Positions 9,637 through 21,261 of a stretch of DNA of 64,000 nt are shown here, one piece after another. A program made the translations under genes and the position numbers. Position 1 is the first letter of the stretch, and the number at the start of each line of letters is the position of its first letter. The stretch lies in NCBI RefSeq assembly GCF_904846525.1, contig NZ_CAJHAZ010000003.1:62001-126000 (forward strand). The letters are read 5' to 3'. The DNA comes from Psychrobacter sp. 1044 (lineage in GTDB: Bacteria > Pseudomonadota > Gammaproteobacteria > Pseudomonadales > Moraxellaceae). The notes below the pieces were generated by a model. It ran no database searches and was not told where the DNA came from. It saw only the letters and a list, made by a program, of their open reading frames with translations.

Positions 9637-9657
9637 ACCTAGCAACTAGATTTAAGC
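9624..9657 (-). terminator. Terminator for thiC
   Basis: On the minus strand a 12-bp stem (9657-9646 with 9642-9631, one mismatch, CAA/TTG loop) is followed by seven T residues (complement of 9624-9630). It overlaps the stop codon of the convergent gene. Confidence 0.7.
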
Positions 9658-9721
9658 TTAAGTATTAAATATTGAATAATCAAATTTCTCTATACAATTG
9701 ACTCCCTGCCGCCTTATACTT

Positions 9722-11743
<2,022 letters not shown>

Positions 11744-11750
11744 TCAGCTC

Positions 11751-11798
11751 ATGAGCATCAGCCTACGACCAAAAAACATAGTCGCGGATGATGCTCAT
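11751..11798 (-). promoter_or_regulatory. Hairpin in the thiC leader
   Basis: Between riboswitch and thiC there is an inverted repeat with perfect 10-nt outer arms (ATGAGCATCA, 11751-11760, and TGATGCTCAT, 11789-11798) plus inner CGAC/GTCG pairs. On the minus strand it lies about 90 bases before the start codon. It may be part of the riboswitch expression platform; that role is inferred from position only. Confidence 0.5.
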
Positions 11799-11923
11799 CA
11801 AACGTTGGACGCAGCTTTATATCAGTCTTCACTACTTAATAGTACATCATGCACATTAAGGGAGTAATGAGGATAAAAAAGGTATTTCTACGCGTCCATT
11901 GTCATAAATAACAAAGTGCTTAA

Positions 11924-12047
11924 GACTTCCCTGCGTCGGTACTAACCGCATCAGGTTCGGCGGGTGATCTCTCAGCGAATGTATAAAGGCGACTACTTTA
12001 ATAAAGAAAGCTTAAAAGTGAGCCAATAATACACCGCACCCCGAGTC
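11924..12047 (-). promoter_or_regulatory. TPP riboswitch (THI element) controlling thiC
   Basis: The minus strand carries the conserved aptamer pieces in order: CGGGGTGC (12042-12035), CTGAGAGATCACCC, GAACCTGATGCGGTTAGTACC and GCGTAGGGAA-like GCAGGGAAG ending near 11924. The pyrimidine-sensing CUGAGA and pyrophosphate-sensing loops are intact. The P3 arm between GGGGTGC and CTGAGA is extended by about 65 bases. It lies upstream of thiC, which is the classical target. Confidence 0.93.
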
Positions 12048-12253
12048 TGTCAGTGTTGTAAATCAACTCAATACTAACAAAGTTCTGCAATGAGGGCTAA
12101 TGATATTTAGATGAAAATATCAGGCGTTGAGTTTGAGGTTCGATGTTTTTATGAGAACGACTCTAGAGTACCAGTGATTAAAATCACTTGATATTACTTA
12201 GCTGTAGATAGCTTATCTAAATATTATGTAAAGCGAATGAAAGATTCTGGAGG

Positions 12254-12271
12254 TTGTCATTAAACTGTCAT
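12254..12271 (+). promoter_or_regulatory. Pho box (PhoB binding site) of the pst operon
   Basis: TTGTCAT-TAAA-CTGTCAT matches the enterobacterial Pho box pattern of two CTGTCAT heptamers separated by four AT bases, with one mismatch. A weak -10-like AAGATAG follows at about 12284, the distance expected for a PhoB-activated promoter lacking a good -35. pstS starts 74 bases further on. Confidence 0.85.
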
Positions 12272-12345
12272 AAAAATTTGGCAAGATAGCACGCATGTCA
12301 CAAACAATGCTTTTTTGTATCGTTGTTAAACTTTAGGAGTCCTAC

Positions 12346-13509
12346 ATGCGTTATTCGTTATTAGCAGTGGCCGTTAGTTGTACATTAGTGCTTACGGCAT
12401 GTAATAAATCGACTGAAACGACAGAGCCAGCTGCGGATAGCAGTAGCGCTGTCACCACCACTGAAGCAACTACTCAGACAACATCTGCTTCTGCAGCAGG
12501 TTTTAAATCTGCTGAGAATATCGCTATGAATATCACGGGTGCAGGGGCATCGTTCCCGCAGCCTATCTATGCTAAATGGTCTTACGACTACAACGCTGCT
12601 ACCGGTGGTCAAGTCAATTACCAGTCGATTGGCTCTTCTGGTGGTATCAAACAAATCGAATCAAAGACAGTCGACTTTGGGGCGTCTGACGCGCCAATGA
12701 CGCCTGAAGAGCTAGACGCAGCAGGCTTGATTCAGTTTCCGACGGTTATCGGTGGCGTCGTGCCAATCGTCAACATCGATGGTATTGAGCCGGGCGCGTT
12801 GAAATTAGACGGTGCAATGTTGGCAGACATCTATTTGGGTAAAATCAGTAATTGGAATGACCCTGCTATCAAAGCCATGAACCCAGATTTGACCTTGCCA
12901 GATGCAGCAATCACGACGGTATTCCGCTCAGATGGTTCAGGGACAACGTTTAACTTTACGGATTATCTTGCCAAGGTTTCACCAGACTGGAAAGACACAG
13001 TTGGTGTTGATAAGACCGTGAAATGGCCAACGTCTGCGACTGGTGCAGGTGGTAAAGGTAACGAAGGCGTATCAAGCTACGTAAACCGTATGAAAAATTC
13101 TATCGGTTATGTGGAATATGCTTATGCCAAGCAAAACAACATGTCACATACTGCATTGAAAAACGCTGCTGGCAACGTCGTTCAGCCATCTGCTGAGACA
13201 TTTGCTGCGGCAGGTGATATCGACTGGTCAAAACAAGCAGGCTTTTATAAAGTCATCACCAACTCTGAGACTGAGCAAGCATGGCCGATCGCTGCTGCGA
13301 CCTTTATCTTGGTACATAAGCAACCAGAGAATCCTCAGCAAGTGGCTGGTGTGTTGAACTTCTTTGATTGGGCTTATACCCAAGGCGACGATGATGCCAT
13401 GGCACTCGATTACGTACCATTCTCTGATGCAGCGATTGCCTTATTCAAGGAAAAATGGAACGAAGTAAAAGGCAGTGATGGACAGCCTGTTTATAAGCCT
13501 GCTCAGTAA
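12346..13509 (+). CDS. pstS: Phosphate ABC transporter substrate-binding lipoprotein PstS
   Basis: 387 residues. The N terminus has a lipoprotein signal with lipobox LTAC (Cys19), followed by a Thr/Ser/Ala-rich linker to about residue 50. The mature domain shows GAGASFPQPIYAKW, IGSSGGIKQI, DFGASDAPMTPEE and FRSDGSGTTFNFTDYL, the phosphate-coordinating loops of PstS. It captures inorganic phosphate in the periplasm for PstCAB. AGGAG precedes the ATG. It is first in the pst operon under the Pho box, and two hairpins after it may raise its level over the downstream genes. Confidence 0.96.
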   Translation: MRYSLLAVAVSCTLVLTACNKSTETTEPAADSSSAVTTTEATTQTTSASAAGFKSAENIAMNITGAGASFPQPIYAKWSYDYNAATGGQVNYQSIGSSGGIKQIESKTVDFGASDAPMTPEELDAAGLIQFPTVIGGVVPIVNIDGIEPGALKLDGAMLADIYLGKISNWNDPAIKAMNPDLTLPDAAITTVFRSDGSGTTFNFTDYLAKVSPDWKDTVGVDKTVKWPTSATGAGGKGNEGVSSYVNRMKNSIGYVEYAYAKQNNMSHTALKNAAGNVVQPSAETFAAAGDIDWSKQAGFYKVITNSETEQAWPIAAATFILVHKQPENPQQVAGVLNFFDWAYTQGDDDAMALDYVPFSDAAIALFKEKWNEVKGSDGQPVYKPAQ

Positions 13510-13571
13510 CCTGTTTCTGCTAAATATTCTTTAATACCTTGTCAGTGCCTTACTAGTCCCTTTCGAGTTAT

Positions 13572-13609
13572 CCTCTCGAATAACTATTCTCCGGTAGTTA
13601 TTTGAGAGG
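13572..13609 (+). other. Stem-loop 1 between pstS and pstC
   Basis: A 15-bp stem (13572-13586 with 13595-13609, one G-U) around an 8-base loop, followed by a short TTTT. It may act as a partial terminator or a 3' stabiliser of the pstS message. Confidence 0.7.
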
Positions 13610-13613
13610 TTTT

Positions 13614-13647
13614 ATCACAGCAAATTTGATGACAAGTTTGTTGTGAT
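13614..13647 (+). other. Stem-loop 2 between pstS and pstC
   Basis: A second 15-bp stem (13614-13628 with 13633-13647, two G-U pairs) around an ATGA tetraloop, only four bases after stem-loop 1. It contains the GTG at 13643 that would otherwise extend pstC, which argues against that start. Confidence 0.7.
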
Positions 13648-13705
13648 AAAACCGAATGAATGCTTCTACTATTTTGACTTGATTCTATTTAATGCTGAGA
13701 CACTT

Positions 13706-14659
13706 ATGAATGATTTAAGGTCCCAACTGGCTAAACAAAAGCGCTATGACTTATTGTTTGTGAATGCCACCAAGGCTTTTGCCATATTAGTACTCTTATC
13801 GTTGGGCGGCATTTTAGTCTCCTTGATCATCGGAGCGTGGCCGAGCATTCAGGCATTTGGTCTTGGATTTTATACCAGTAATAATTGGGATACGGTCGCC
13901 AATGAATACGGGGCGCTAGCACCTATCTATGGTACGTTGGTGACATCCTTTATCGCGATTTTGATTGCAGTACCAATCAGTTTTGGCATTGCCATATTTT
14001 TGACCGAGATGTGCCCAACCTTCCTCAAAAAACCACTTGGTATTGCCATTGAGTTATTAGCGGGTATCCCTTCTATCATTTACGGTATGTGGGGATTGTT
14101 TGTCTTTGCGCCTTTCTTTGGCGATCATATTCAGCCTTGGTTTATTGAGCACATTGGTCCACTACCTATCATCGGTAAGTTGTTTACGGGCGCGCCAATG
14201 GGATTGGGTATGTTTACCGCCTCGCTAGTACTCGCCATTATGATTATTCCATTTATCGCCGCTACCATGCGCGATGTCTTCTCTGTCGTGCCAGACCTGC
14301 TTAAAGAGTCGGCCTATGGCATGGGCGCGACGACGTGGGAAGTCATGTTCAAGATCATTTTGCCTTATACCAAAGCTGGTGTGGTTGGCGGGGTTATCTT
14401 GGGATTGGGACGAGCATTGGGTGAGACCATGGCAGTGACTTTCTTGATTGGTAATGCCTTTAACATCAGTCCGAGTCTGTTTACTTCAGGCGTGACCATT
14501 ACCTCAGCCTTAGCCAACGAGTTTGCCGAAGCGTCGAGTGAGCTACATTTGGCTTCCTTATTACATTTAGGCTTAATCTTATTTGTCATCACCTTCATTG
14601 TACTATCTCTAGCAAAACTCATGCTCATGAGTATGGATAAAAAAGCAGGTAATCGCTAG
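13706..14659 (+). CDS. pstC: Phosphate ABC transporter permease PstC
   Basis: 317 residues from the ATG at 13706, close to the usual size of PstC. Six membrane segments are visible, the first at about residues 24-46. The permease coupling motif is seen around [20 protein letters not shown], and [19 protein letters not shown] is typical of the family. With PstA it forms the inner-membrane channel energised by PstB. A GTG at 13643 would add 21 residues but lies inside a hairpin and has no membrane or family support. Second gene of the pst operon. Confidence 0.93.
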   Translation: MNDLRSQLAKQKRYDLLFVNATKAFAILVLLSLGGILVSLIIGAWPSIQAFGLGFYTSNNWDTVANEYGALAPIYGTLVTSFIAILIAVPISFGIAIFLTEMCPTFLKKPLGIAIELLAGIPSIIYGMWGLFVFAPFFGDHIQPWFIEHIGPLPIIGKLFTGAPMGLGMFTASLVLAIMIIPFIAATMRDVFSVVPDLLKESAYGMGATTWEVMFKIILPYTKAGVVGGVILGLGRALGETMAVTFLIGNAFNISPSLFTSGVTITSALANEFAEASSELHLASLLHLGLILFVITFIVLSLAKLMLMSMDKKAGNR

Positions 14660-14758
14660 TCGTTAGATTGCCTCAGTTTCATTGAGTCAGTTCGATGAAA
14701 TCAATCAGTTAAGTGTCGATGGTTATTGGTATTGATAAAAATATGGGAAACACATTTT

Positions 14759-15673
14759 ATGCCTTCTAACAATGCTACCAACGCGATCAATGCACCGTCA
14801 CCGCTGAACACTGGCTTTGAAGGGCGTTATAACAGAAGCTTATATAACAAGCGCCGTTTGACCAACAAGTTAGGTCTAGGCTTTGCCATGTCGGCGATGG
14901 TTTTTGGACTGTTTTGGTTGTTTTGGATTTTGTTGACGCTCTTTGTTGAAGGCTTTCAAGGTATTGTGCAGCTGCCTATTTTTACTGCTGATACACCGCC
15001 ACCGATGAGTGCGGGCGGGTTGCGTAACGCCATTGTCGGTTCAGTAATGCTCGCGTTTTCAGGATTGTTTATCGGTGCACCTATTGGCCTCATGACGGGT
15101 ATTTATTTATCTGAGTTCGCTCAAGGCAGTATGCTTGGCAAGGTAACGCGTTTCTTAAATGATATTTTGTTATCCGCACCCTCGATTGTGATTGGTCTTT
15201 TTATTTATGCATTGATGGTAAAAGGTCAAAGTTTCTCTGGTTGGGCAGGCGCGTTGGCATTGGCATTAATCGTTATTCCTGTGGTCGTGCGTACCACTGA
15301 GAATATGCTCAATCTGGTTCCTAATAGCATTCGTGAAGCGGCTTACGCACTTGGCACACCCAAGTGGAAAATGGTGACTCAAGTAACGATTAAGGCGGCT
15401 AGAGCAGGACTGACCACTGGGGTGTTACTGGCATTTGCCCGAATCACTGGTGAGACAGCACCGTTGCTATTTACGGCGCTTAACAACCAATATTTCAGTA
15501 CCGATATGGGTCAGCCTATTGCCAACTTGCCCAATACCATCTATCAGTTTGCGATGAGTCCTTATGAAAACTGGCATACCTTAGCGTGGGCGGCGGCGTT
15601 GCTGATCACGACCTCTGTTTTGGTATTAAATATCTTGGCAAGATTCATCGGTAGTAGAGGTCAGGCTAAATAA
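14759..15673 (+). CDS. pstA: Phosphate ABC transporter permease PstA
   Basis: 304 residues from the ATG at 14759; a TTG at 14726 would add 11 residues without support. Six membrane segments, first at about residues 40-65. Family motifs include GGLRNAIVGSVMLAF, SAPSIVIGLFIYAL, the coupling helix EAAYALGTPKWKMVTQVT and FARITGETAPLLFTAL. It pairs with PstC. The N-terminal 35 residues are polar and longer than in Escherichia coli. It sits 99 bases after pstC and 85 before pstB. Confidence 0.93.
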   Translation: MPSNNATNAINAPSPLNTGFEGRYNRSLYNKRRLTNKLGLGFAMSAMVFGLFWLFWILLTLFVEGFQGIVQLPIFTADTPPPMSAGGLRNAIVGSVMLAFSGLFIGAPIGLMTGIYLSEFAQGSMLGKVTRFLNDILLSAPSIVIGLFIYALMVKGQSFSGWAGALALALIVIPVVVRTTENMLNLVPNSIREAAYALGTPKWKMVTQVTIKAARAGLTTGVLLAFARITGETAPLLFTALNNQYFSTDMGQPIANLPNTIYQFAMSPYENWHTLAWAAALLITTSVLVLNILARFIGSRGQAK

Positions 15674-15758
15674 AGGCTGATGGCGAATGAGGGCTTGTCC
15701 TAGATTACCTCGAGCATTTACTTCCATTTATATTCATTGAGCTGGGTTGGAACATATT

Positions 15759-16697
15759 ATGAATGACGTCATGAGCAAAATCCGTACAAAAAAGCCTGTC
15801 GATAAATTCAATGTGGCAGATAAATTTAATCCAACAACAGACAGTTTATTAAATAGACCGATGTCGACGGCAGCACAAATGGAGCAGCCAGATATTGCCA
15901 GCCTAACCAAACAAACGCTTCATGATATTCCCAAAAACATGCCTGCAGCAAAAATGCAAATTCGGGATCTGAATTTTTATTATGGTGACTTTCAGGCGCT
16001 AAAAAATATCAATATCGATATTCCTGATAAAAAAGTCACTGCTTTCATTGGTCCTTCAGGTTGCGGCAAATCGACGCTGTTGCGTACCTTCAACCGTATG
16101 TACGATTTATATCCAGGCATGCGGGCAGAAGGCAATATTAACCTTGATGGTCAAAATATCTTGGGCAAAGACGTCGATGTGAATTTGCTACGCGCGCAAG
16201 TTGGGATGGTCTTTCAGAAGCCAACACCGTTCCCGATGTCAATCTATGACAATGTCGCCTTTGGGGTACGCCTTTATGAAAAGTTAAGCAAGGCTGAGCT
16301 GGACAATCGGGTAGAGTGGGCACTTAAAAAGTCCGCACTATGGCCAGAAGTGAAAGACAAATTAAAAGCGTCAGGGCTTTCGTTATCAGGCGGACAGCAG
16401 CAACGCTTGTGTATTGCGCGTAGCGTCGCGACCAAGCCTGAAGTGTTATTGCTTGATGAGCCGACATCAGCGCTTGACCCTATCTCGACCGGCGCGATTG
16501 AAGATTTGATTGAAGATTTAAAACAGGATTACACCATTGCCATTGTTACGCATAACATGCAACAGGCTGCACGGGTGTCAGATTACACCGTCTATATGTA
16601 CTTAGGCGATATGATTGAGATGGGCGAGACCGACCAGATATTTACCAAGCCTGCCCAAACCGCCACAGAAGACTATATTACGGGTCGTTATGGCTAA
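15759..16697 (+). CDS. pstB: Phosphate ABC transporter ATPase PstB
   Basis: 312 residues from the ATG at 15759. The ATPase core starts near residue 65 ([19 protein letters not shown]) with Walker [11 protein letters not shown]-loop [16 protein letters not shown], signature LSGGQQQR, Walker [14 protein letters not shown] and H-loop [13 protein letters not shown]. The first 60 or so residues are a polar extension that the compact 257-residue E. coli protein lacks. A TTG at 15747 is a less likely start. It hydrolyses ATP for phosphate import and takes part in PhoR signalling with PhoU. Confidence 0.95.
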   Translation: MNDVMSKIRTKKPVDKFNVADKFNPTTDSLLNRPMSTAAQMEQPDIASLTKQTLHDIPKNMPAAKMQIRDLNFYYGDFQALKNINIDIPDKKVTAFIGPSGCGKSTLLRTFNRMYDLYPGMRAEGNINLDGQNILGKDVDVNLLRAQVGMVFQKPTPFPMSIYDNVAFGVRLYEKLSKAELDNRVEWALKKSALWPEVKDKLKASGLSLSGGQQQRLCIARSVATKPEVLLLDEPTSALDPISTGAIEDLIEDLKQDYTIAIVTHNMQQAARVSDYTVYMYLGDMIEMGETDQIFTKPAQTATEDYITGRYG

Positions 16698-16816
16698 CAT
16701 CGCGGTCTGAGCAAGGACGACGTGCTCGATACGTTCAATAAGATATCGTGAGCCAATCTGTTCGACTCAACAGCCACACCGCGCTACCAAAATATGGATT
16801 TTAGGGAATACCTCTT

Positions 16817-17623
16817 ATGCAAAGCGATAAGCATATCTCCAAAAGTTTTGACCAAGATCTTGATGAAGCTATCCGTCTATTTCTATACATGGGTGATAGC
16901 GCGGCCAACCAAGTGGCGAAAGCGATCCATGCGCTTATCGATAAAAATGAGACACTGGCGCAAGAGGTGATTGATATGGACTTTGATATCAATCGAATGG
17001 AAGTCGAGTTGGATGAACACATCTTGCTATTGGTCGCCAAACGTCAGCCTGCCGCCAGCGATTTACGCTTGGTCATGTCCATCAGTAAAGGCGTGGTTGA
17101 TTTAGAACGCATCGGTGATGAAGCCGTCAAAATTGCTCAGATGGCCAAAAAAATTGCGGCACAAGGTAAACTGTCATACGGTTATGCGGAAGTGCAACAC
17201 CTCAGCAATCAGGTTCGTTTGATGCTGCACAATGCGCTAGAGGCATTTAGCCAATCGAATGCTGAGCAAGCGTTTGAGGTCATGCGTAACGATAGCATAG
17301 TCAATGATGAGTATCAGTCAGCCATCCGTGCTTTGATGACCTATATTATGGAAGATTCACGGCACGTCTCAAAAGTCATCAATATTATGTGGGTATTGCG
17401 CGCGCTTGAGCGGGTGGGCGATCATGCACAAAATATTGCAGAACTGGTGATTAACTATATTAGTGGGCAAGATGTGCGTCATTCCGACTATGCGCTGGTC
17501 GAAAAAGCGGTGCAAGAAGCCAATGACCGTATGGCGGCGCGCCAAGTCAGTACCCTGTCTGCCACTAAACCTGCCATCAAGTCAGCCACGGATGTTGTAG
17601 ACTCAAACGGTGATGAGGGCTAA
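16817..17623 (+). CDS. phoU: Phosphate signalling regulator PhoU
   Basis: 268 residues, made of two repeated three-helix bundles. The metal-binding DxxxD/E motifs are visible in the segments RIGDEAVKIAQ and RVGDHAQNIAE, typical of PhoU. It connects the Pst transporter with the PhoR/PhoB system and limits phosphate uptake. The C-terminal 30 residues are a polar tail rich in Ser, Ala and Lys. Last gene of the pst operon, ending before a strong terminator. Confidence 0.95.
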   Translation: MQSDKHISKSFDQDLDEAIRLFLYMGDSAANQVAKAIHALIDKNETLAQEVIDMDFDINRMEVELDEHILLLVAKRQPAASDLRLVMSISKGVVDLERIGDEAVKIAQMAKKIAAQGKLSYGYAEVQHLSNQVRLMLHNALEAFSQSNAEQAFEVMRNDSIVNDEYQSAIRALMTYIMEDSRHVSKVINIMWVLRALERVGDHAQNIAELVINYISGQDVRHSDYALVEKAVQEANDRMAARQVSTLSATKPAIKSATDVVDSNGDEG

Positions 17624-17652
17624 AAAAACAGTTCATCGTTAATTTTACATCC

Positions 17653-17686
17653 AAAAAAACGCGCTATATTAAATAGCGCATTTTTT
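17653..17686. terminator. Bidirectional terminator between phoU and yggX
   Basis: Stem GCGCTAT (17661-17667) with ATAGCGC (17673-17679), bounded by seven A residues on the left and six T residues on the right, so it can serve both convergent genes. Confidence 0.85.
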
Positions 17687-17710
17687 ATATTGTGGCAATA
17701 ATAAAAACAA

Positions 17711-18001
17711 TTAGCTCTCTGGCGTCCAACCTTGTGCACGCTCATAATCTTCATTATCTAAAAATTTATCTCGTTGTTCGGTGAGGAATTTTTTGGCAGC
17801 AGGATCTAACATGCTTAGATGGTTTTCGTTAATCAGCATCGTTTGCTGTTCAAGCCATTCTTTCCATGCTTTTTCAGAGACCGTTTCTTGTAGCTCCTGA
17901 CCTTTTTTATTAGGAAAAGGGGGGTGCGGCATTTTGGGCAATTCTTGCTGATATTTACGGCAAAATACCGTATTGGCTTGCGGATTAAAAGTCTCAGTCA
18001 T
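17711..18001 (-). CDS. yggX: Fe(2+)-trafficking / oxidative damage protection protein YggX
   Basis: 96 residues, the normal size. The family signature is seen as [11 protein letters not shown], the [11 protein letters not shown] segment, [14 protein letters not shown] and the conserved [10 protein letters not shown]. The single cysteine in the N-terminal CRKY motif is present. YggX protects iron-sulphur enzymes from oxidative damage and may handle ferrous iron in the cytosol. AAGGA is well placed before the ATG. In many gammaproteobacteria it neighbours mutY; no mutY is seen here. Confidence 0.95.
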   Translation of the reverse strand: MTETFNPQANTVFCRKYQQELPKMPHPPFPNKKGQELQETVSEKAWKEWLEQQTMLINENHLSMLDPAAKKFLTEQRDKFLDNEDYERAQGWTPES

Positions 18002-18086
18002 AAGGCGTTCCTTATTATGGTTTGGTTATGATAAAAATATGTTATTGAATCACTCATGAGAATAGTTATACCAAACCCAAAAAGTA

Positions 18087-18160
18087 AGATTAGCTGTGTC
18101 AAACTCGCTTAGCCTACAAGGCGTAGTACTTTGACTCGTTTTCCTTGCTACTCTAATTTC
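18087..18160 (+). repeat. Intergenic repeat element, copy 1
   Basis: A palindrome-like block whose core (18096 on: GTGTCA-ACTCGC-TAG-CTAC, then GTAGT, TGAC and CCTTG) is shared in the same order and spacing with 34074-34126. Internal complementary pieces are CTAC/GTAG, GTCA/TGAC and imperfect ends AGATTAGC/GCTACTCTAAT. It looks like a small non-coding intergenic repeat family. It shares no coding frame. Confidence 0.6.
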
Positions 18161-18243
18161 TGTGAATGGTATTAGTTAGCACTTATTCAGCATAAGTGAC
18201 TTAAATATTATTAGCTGAATTTACTTTACCTCATCATGGTATC
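18161..18243. other. Rest of the yggX-argH intergenic region
   Basis: Between the yggX start and the argH terminator there are about 240 non-coding bases; apart from the repeat element and the terminator nothing further is recognised. The yggX promoter should lie near 18010-18060. Confidence 0.4.
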
Positions 18244-18274
18244 AAAAACACCCGCAGCAGGGGCGGGTGTTTTT
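18244..18274 (-). terminator. Terminator of argH
   Basis: A 12-bp perfect stem, AAAAACACCCGC (18244-18255) with GCGGGTGTTTTT (18263-18274), 7-base loop. On the minus strand it follows the argH stop by about 30 bases. Confidence 0.9.
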
Positions 18275-18307
18275 TATGGTAGAAGCTGTCAGGTCAACAA
18301 TGCGCTT

Positions 18308-19825
18308 TTACGCAAATACCTCTAAACGGCTACGACCGCGAGCAACGGCTTGCTTAACTTGATTTGGCGCTGTACCACCTAAGTGGTCACGGGCTGCTAA
18401 TGAGCCTTCTAACGTTAAATATTCAAAGACATCATCACCGATTGCATCGCTAAATTGCTGTAGCTGCGCCAATGACAAATCGCTCAAATCAACACCTTCT
18501 TTGATACCCAAAGCAACCGCATTACCCACCACTTCATGAGCATCACGGAACGCCACGCCTTGGCGTACCAAATAATCTGCAAGGTCAGTCGCAGTCGCAT
18601 AGCCTTTCATCGTAGCGGCGCGCATGTTTTCTTTATTTGGAGTGATATTCGGTAGCATATCAGCAAAAGCCAATAAACAGCCGGTAAGCGTATCGACGCA
18701 ATCAAACAACGGCTCTTTGTCTTCTTGGTTGTCTTTATTATAAGCAAGAGGCTGGCTTTTCATCAGGCTAAGGAGTGTCATCAATTGGCCAAAAACACGT
18801 GCTGCTTTACCGCGAACCAACTCTGGCACATCAGGATTCTTCTTTTGCGGCATGATGGATGAGCCAGTACAGAAGCGATCAGGGATTTGCACAAAGTTAA
18901 ACTGCGCTGACATCCATAGGATAATCTCTTCGCTCATCCGTGACATATGCATCATAAGGATAGACGCGGCTGAGGTGAACTCAATCGCAAAGTCACGATC
19001 TGAGACGGCATCAAGCGAGTTTTGGCAAATACCTTCGAAACCCAGTAATTCAGCAGTAATGGTACGATCGATGGGGAATGTCGTGCCAGCAAGGGCAGCA
19101 CTACCAAGCGGCATTTGATTAATACGGCGGCGCGCATCGACCAGACGTTCGGTATCGCGATATAACATCTCAAACCACGCCATGACGTGATGACCAAAGC
19201 TCACTGGCTGCGCCGTTTGTAAATGCGTAAAGCCGGGCATAATAGTGTCAGTATGCTGCTCAGCCAAATCAAGCAAACCACTTTGCAAGCGTACTAATAA
19301 GGCAATGATATTATCTGTCTCTTCGCGTAGCCAAAGACGAATATCAGTGGCAACCTGATCGTTACGGCTACGACCCGTATGCAGTTTCTTACCAACAGCG
19401 CCGATGATGTCAGTCAAGCGCGACTCAACATTCATGTGCACGTCTTCTAGCGCGATTGACCAGTTAAACTCGCCAGCCTCAATCTCGCGCAGTACCTGAT
19501 GCAGACCATCAATAATGGTGGCTACTTCGTCAGCGGTCAAAATGTCACATTCTTTAAGCATGGTCGCGTGGGCGATTGAGCCTTGAATATCGTGACGCGC
19601 AAAGCGTTGGTCAAAGCCAACAGAGGCGGTGAAGGCAGCGACAAAGCTGTCCGTCGCTTCACTGAAGCGTCCGCCCCACATCTGCTGGCCTTGGCTGTTT
19701 GAAGGACTGCTTACAGGGTTGTTTTGTGCAGCGTTATTTGTTATCGGAGCATCTGTGCTAGAATCAGAGACAGATGGGTTTACATTTGATTCGGGACTAC
19801 TAGGTTTTGAAGAATTGGCGTTCAT
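18308..19825 (-). CDS. argH: Argininosuccinate lyase
   Basis: 505 residues from the ATG at 19825. It splits argininosuccinate into arginine and fumarate, the last step of arginine synthesis. The fumarase/aspartase-superfamily signature [12 protein letters not shown] is present, with [14 protein letters not shown] and [10 protein letters not shown] for substrate binding. Residues 1-45 are a Ser/Asn/Pro-rich, probably disordered extension before [10 protein letters not shown], where most family members begin. A TTG at 19870 is the first possible start but unlikely. The 5' end is divergent from and very close to algZ, as in Pseudomonas. Confidence 0.95.
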   Translation of the reverse strand: MNANSSKPSSPESNVNPSVSDSSTDAPITNNAAQNNPVSSPSNSQGQQMWGGRFSEATDSFVAAFTASVGFDQRFARHDIQGSIAHATMLKECDILTADEVATIIDGLHQVLREIEAGEFNWSIALEDVHMNVESRLTDIIGAVGKKLHTGRSRNDQVATDIRLWLREETDNIIALLVRLQSGLLDLAEQHTDTIMPGFTHLQTAQPVSFGHHVMAWFEMLYRDTERLVDARRRINQMPLGSAALAGTTFPIDRTITAELLGFEGICQNSLDAVSDRDFAIEFTSAASILMMHMSRMSEEIILWMSAQFNFVQIPDRFCTGSSIMPQKKNPDVPELVRGKAARVFGQLMTLLSLMKSQPLAYNKDNQEDKEPLFDCVDTLTGCLLAFADMLPNITPNKENMRAATMKGYATATDLADYLVRQGVAFRDAHEVVGNAVALGIKEGVDLSDLSLAQLQQFSDAIGDDVFEYLTLEGSLAARDHLGGTAPNQVKQAVARGRSRLEVFA

Positions 19826-19923
19826 ATCGGTACAAGACAAGTCAGCAGAATAAGAGCTCAAGTATAGCAAAGGATGAGGTTGCCTTACTAGCGGAGCGCT
19901 TAGAGTTTTTTATTCCCAAGCTC

Positions 19924-20958
19924 ATGGAAGTCATGAAGCCTTGGCAGTGGTTCATTTATATCTTTTTTTGGTCACTATTTGTCACGGTAATAAATCGCTA
20001 TGATATTGCTACGTGGTCAGATTTTTTGATTCAGCTGTTTAGCAGAGTCCTGCAAAACACCTTGAGTATTATTCCTTCCTTATACCTCATTGATTATTTG
20101 CGCCCCATTTTTAAGGGCATGAGCATACCTAAAGCCAGCATGTATGTGCTTGCCTTACTCATGGTGGCATCTACCATATCCATGATTTTAGTCATGCTGG
20201 TAATGATTAATGTTGGTTGGTTTGAATATGATCGTCAAACTTTTATTCTAAATATATTGTTTGATGCGATGATTAGTGGTGGCTTTACCTTAGTGTTCTT
20301 ACTGTATTTTTTACGCCGTTATCGTGAGACGAATGCGCTCAAACAATCGTTTGAGCAGAAATTGAGTGCACAAAACGATGTGATCAAAGCACGAATTGCC
20401 CCGCATTTTTTCTTTAATACCATTAATACCCTTGTGTCACTGATAGAGTCCAATCCAGCAAGAGCTTCCGCTTTATTACAGCACGTTTCTGCCTTATTCC
20501 GTGCTAGTTTCAATGGGGCACGAGAGATTAGCTTTGAAGAAGAAATTGCTCTTTGTGAGCACTATCTAGCGATTGAGTCTAGCCGCTTAGCGGATAAGCT
20601 TGAAGTGAGTTGGCAATTGCCTGACGAAGATGTCATGTATGACATGGTGATTACCGCCTTGACCTTACAGAGCGTGCTAGAAAAAATGCTGCTGAATGTG
20701 GTGGAGATGACCACTGAAACCATTTATATCAATATTAGAGTCACTTGGCAGCAGCATCGGGTTGTGATTACGATTGGTGTCGCGCTGCCGAAAAAAACCA
20801 TGATTATTAACCATGATTTACGTCAGCACATGAACTTTTATATTCAAGCGGAACGTTTACGGGCTTATTTCGGTCAAAGTGCGGATATTAAAAGTAGCGT
20901 TACCAGTAGTCGAATTATTACTGTCATCGACTATCCGCTGCAAGATGTTAGTTTATGA
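19924..20958 (+). CDS. algZ: AlgZ/FimS-like sensor histidine kinase (LytS type)
   Basis: About 344 residues from the ATG at 19924. Four or five membrane segments fill roughly residues 8-130; a His-kinase dimerisation region follows with ARIAPHFFFNTINTLVSLIE, the LytS/AlgZ phospho-acceptor motif. The C-terminal ATPase region lacks recognisable N and G boxes (VLEKMLLNVVEM and VTIGVALPKK where they should be), as described for P. aeruginosa AlgZ/FimS. The frame is open back to a TTG at 19807, which would overlap argH; the true start is uncertain. Partner: the AlgR-like regulator downstream. Likely membrane sensor. Confidence 0.8.
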   Translation: MEVMKPWQWFIYIFFWSLFVTVINRYDIATWSDFLIQLFSRVLQNTLSIIPSLYLIDYLRPIFKGMSIPKASMYVLALLMVASTISMILVMLVMINVGWFEYDRQTFILNILFDAMISGGFTLVFLLYFLRRYRETNALKQSFEQKLSAQNDVIKARIAPHFFFNTINTLVSLIESNPARASALLQHVSALFRASFNGAREISFEEEIALCEHYLAIESSRLADKLEVSWQLPDEDVMYDMVITALTLQSVLEKMLLNVVEMTTETIYINIRVTWQQHRVVITIGVALPKKTMIINHDLRQHMNFYIQAERLRAYFGQSADIKSSVTSSRIITVIDYPLQDVSL

Positions 20959-21261
20959 CCGTTTTTTTTGGCTTAATTTTGTATTTTATTTCTCAAGAAA
21001 TAGGTATGGCATACTTATTGCACCATATTTATAGCTAATGGGCTGTTTTACTTTATATTTAGCCATGATTCCCCATAAAAATTACTATCGATAAATGCAT
21101 CGCAATAAAACTCAATGCACAAGGCTATTAACGTCAATATAGCCAGTTATTGTTTCATGAAATAATTAAAGGTTTTTATGCTAAGTGATTGGTAATGAGT
21201 GCTAATATGTTGGTAAGGCCATTGAAAAAAATACTAAGTTTATCCTGGGATTGGAGTTTGC
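20959..21261. other. Intergenic region between algZ and algR
   Basis: 303 AT-rich bases without an ORF. In Pseudomonas the two genes are nearly adjacent, so algR probably has its own promoter here. GGAG at about 21252 is the ribosome binding site of algR. No repeat or RNA was recognised. Confidence 0.4.
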
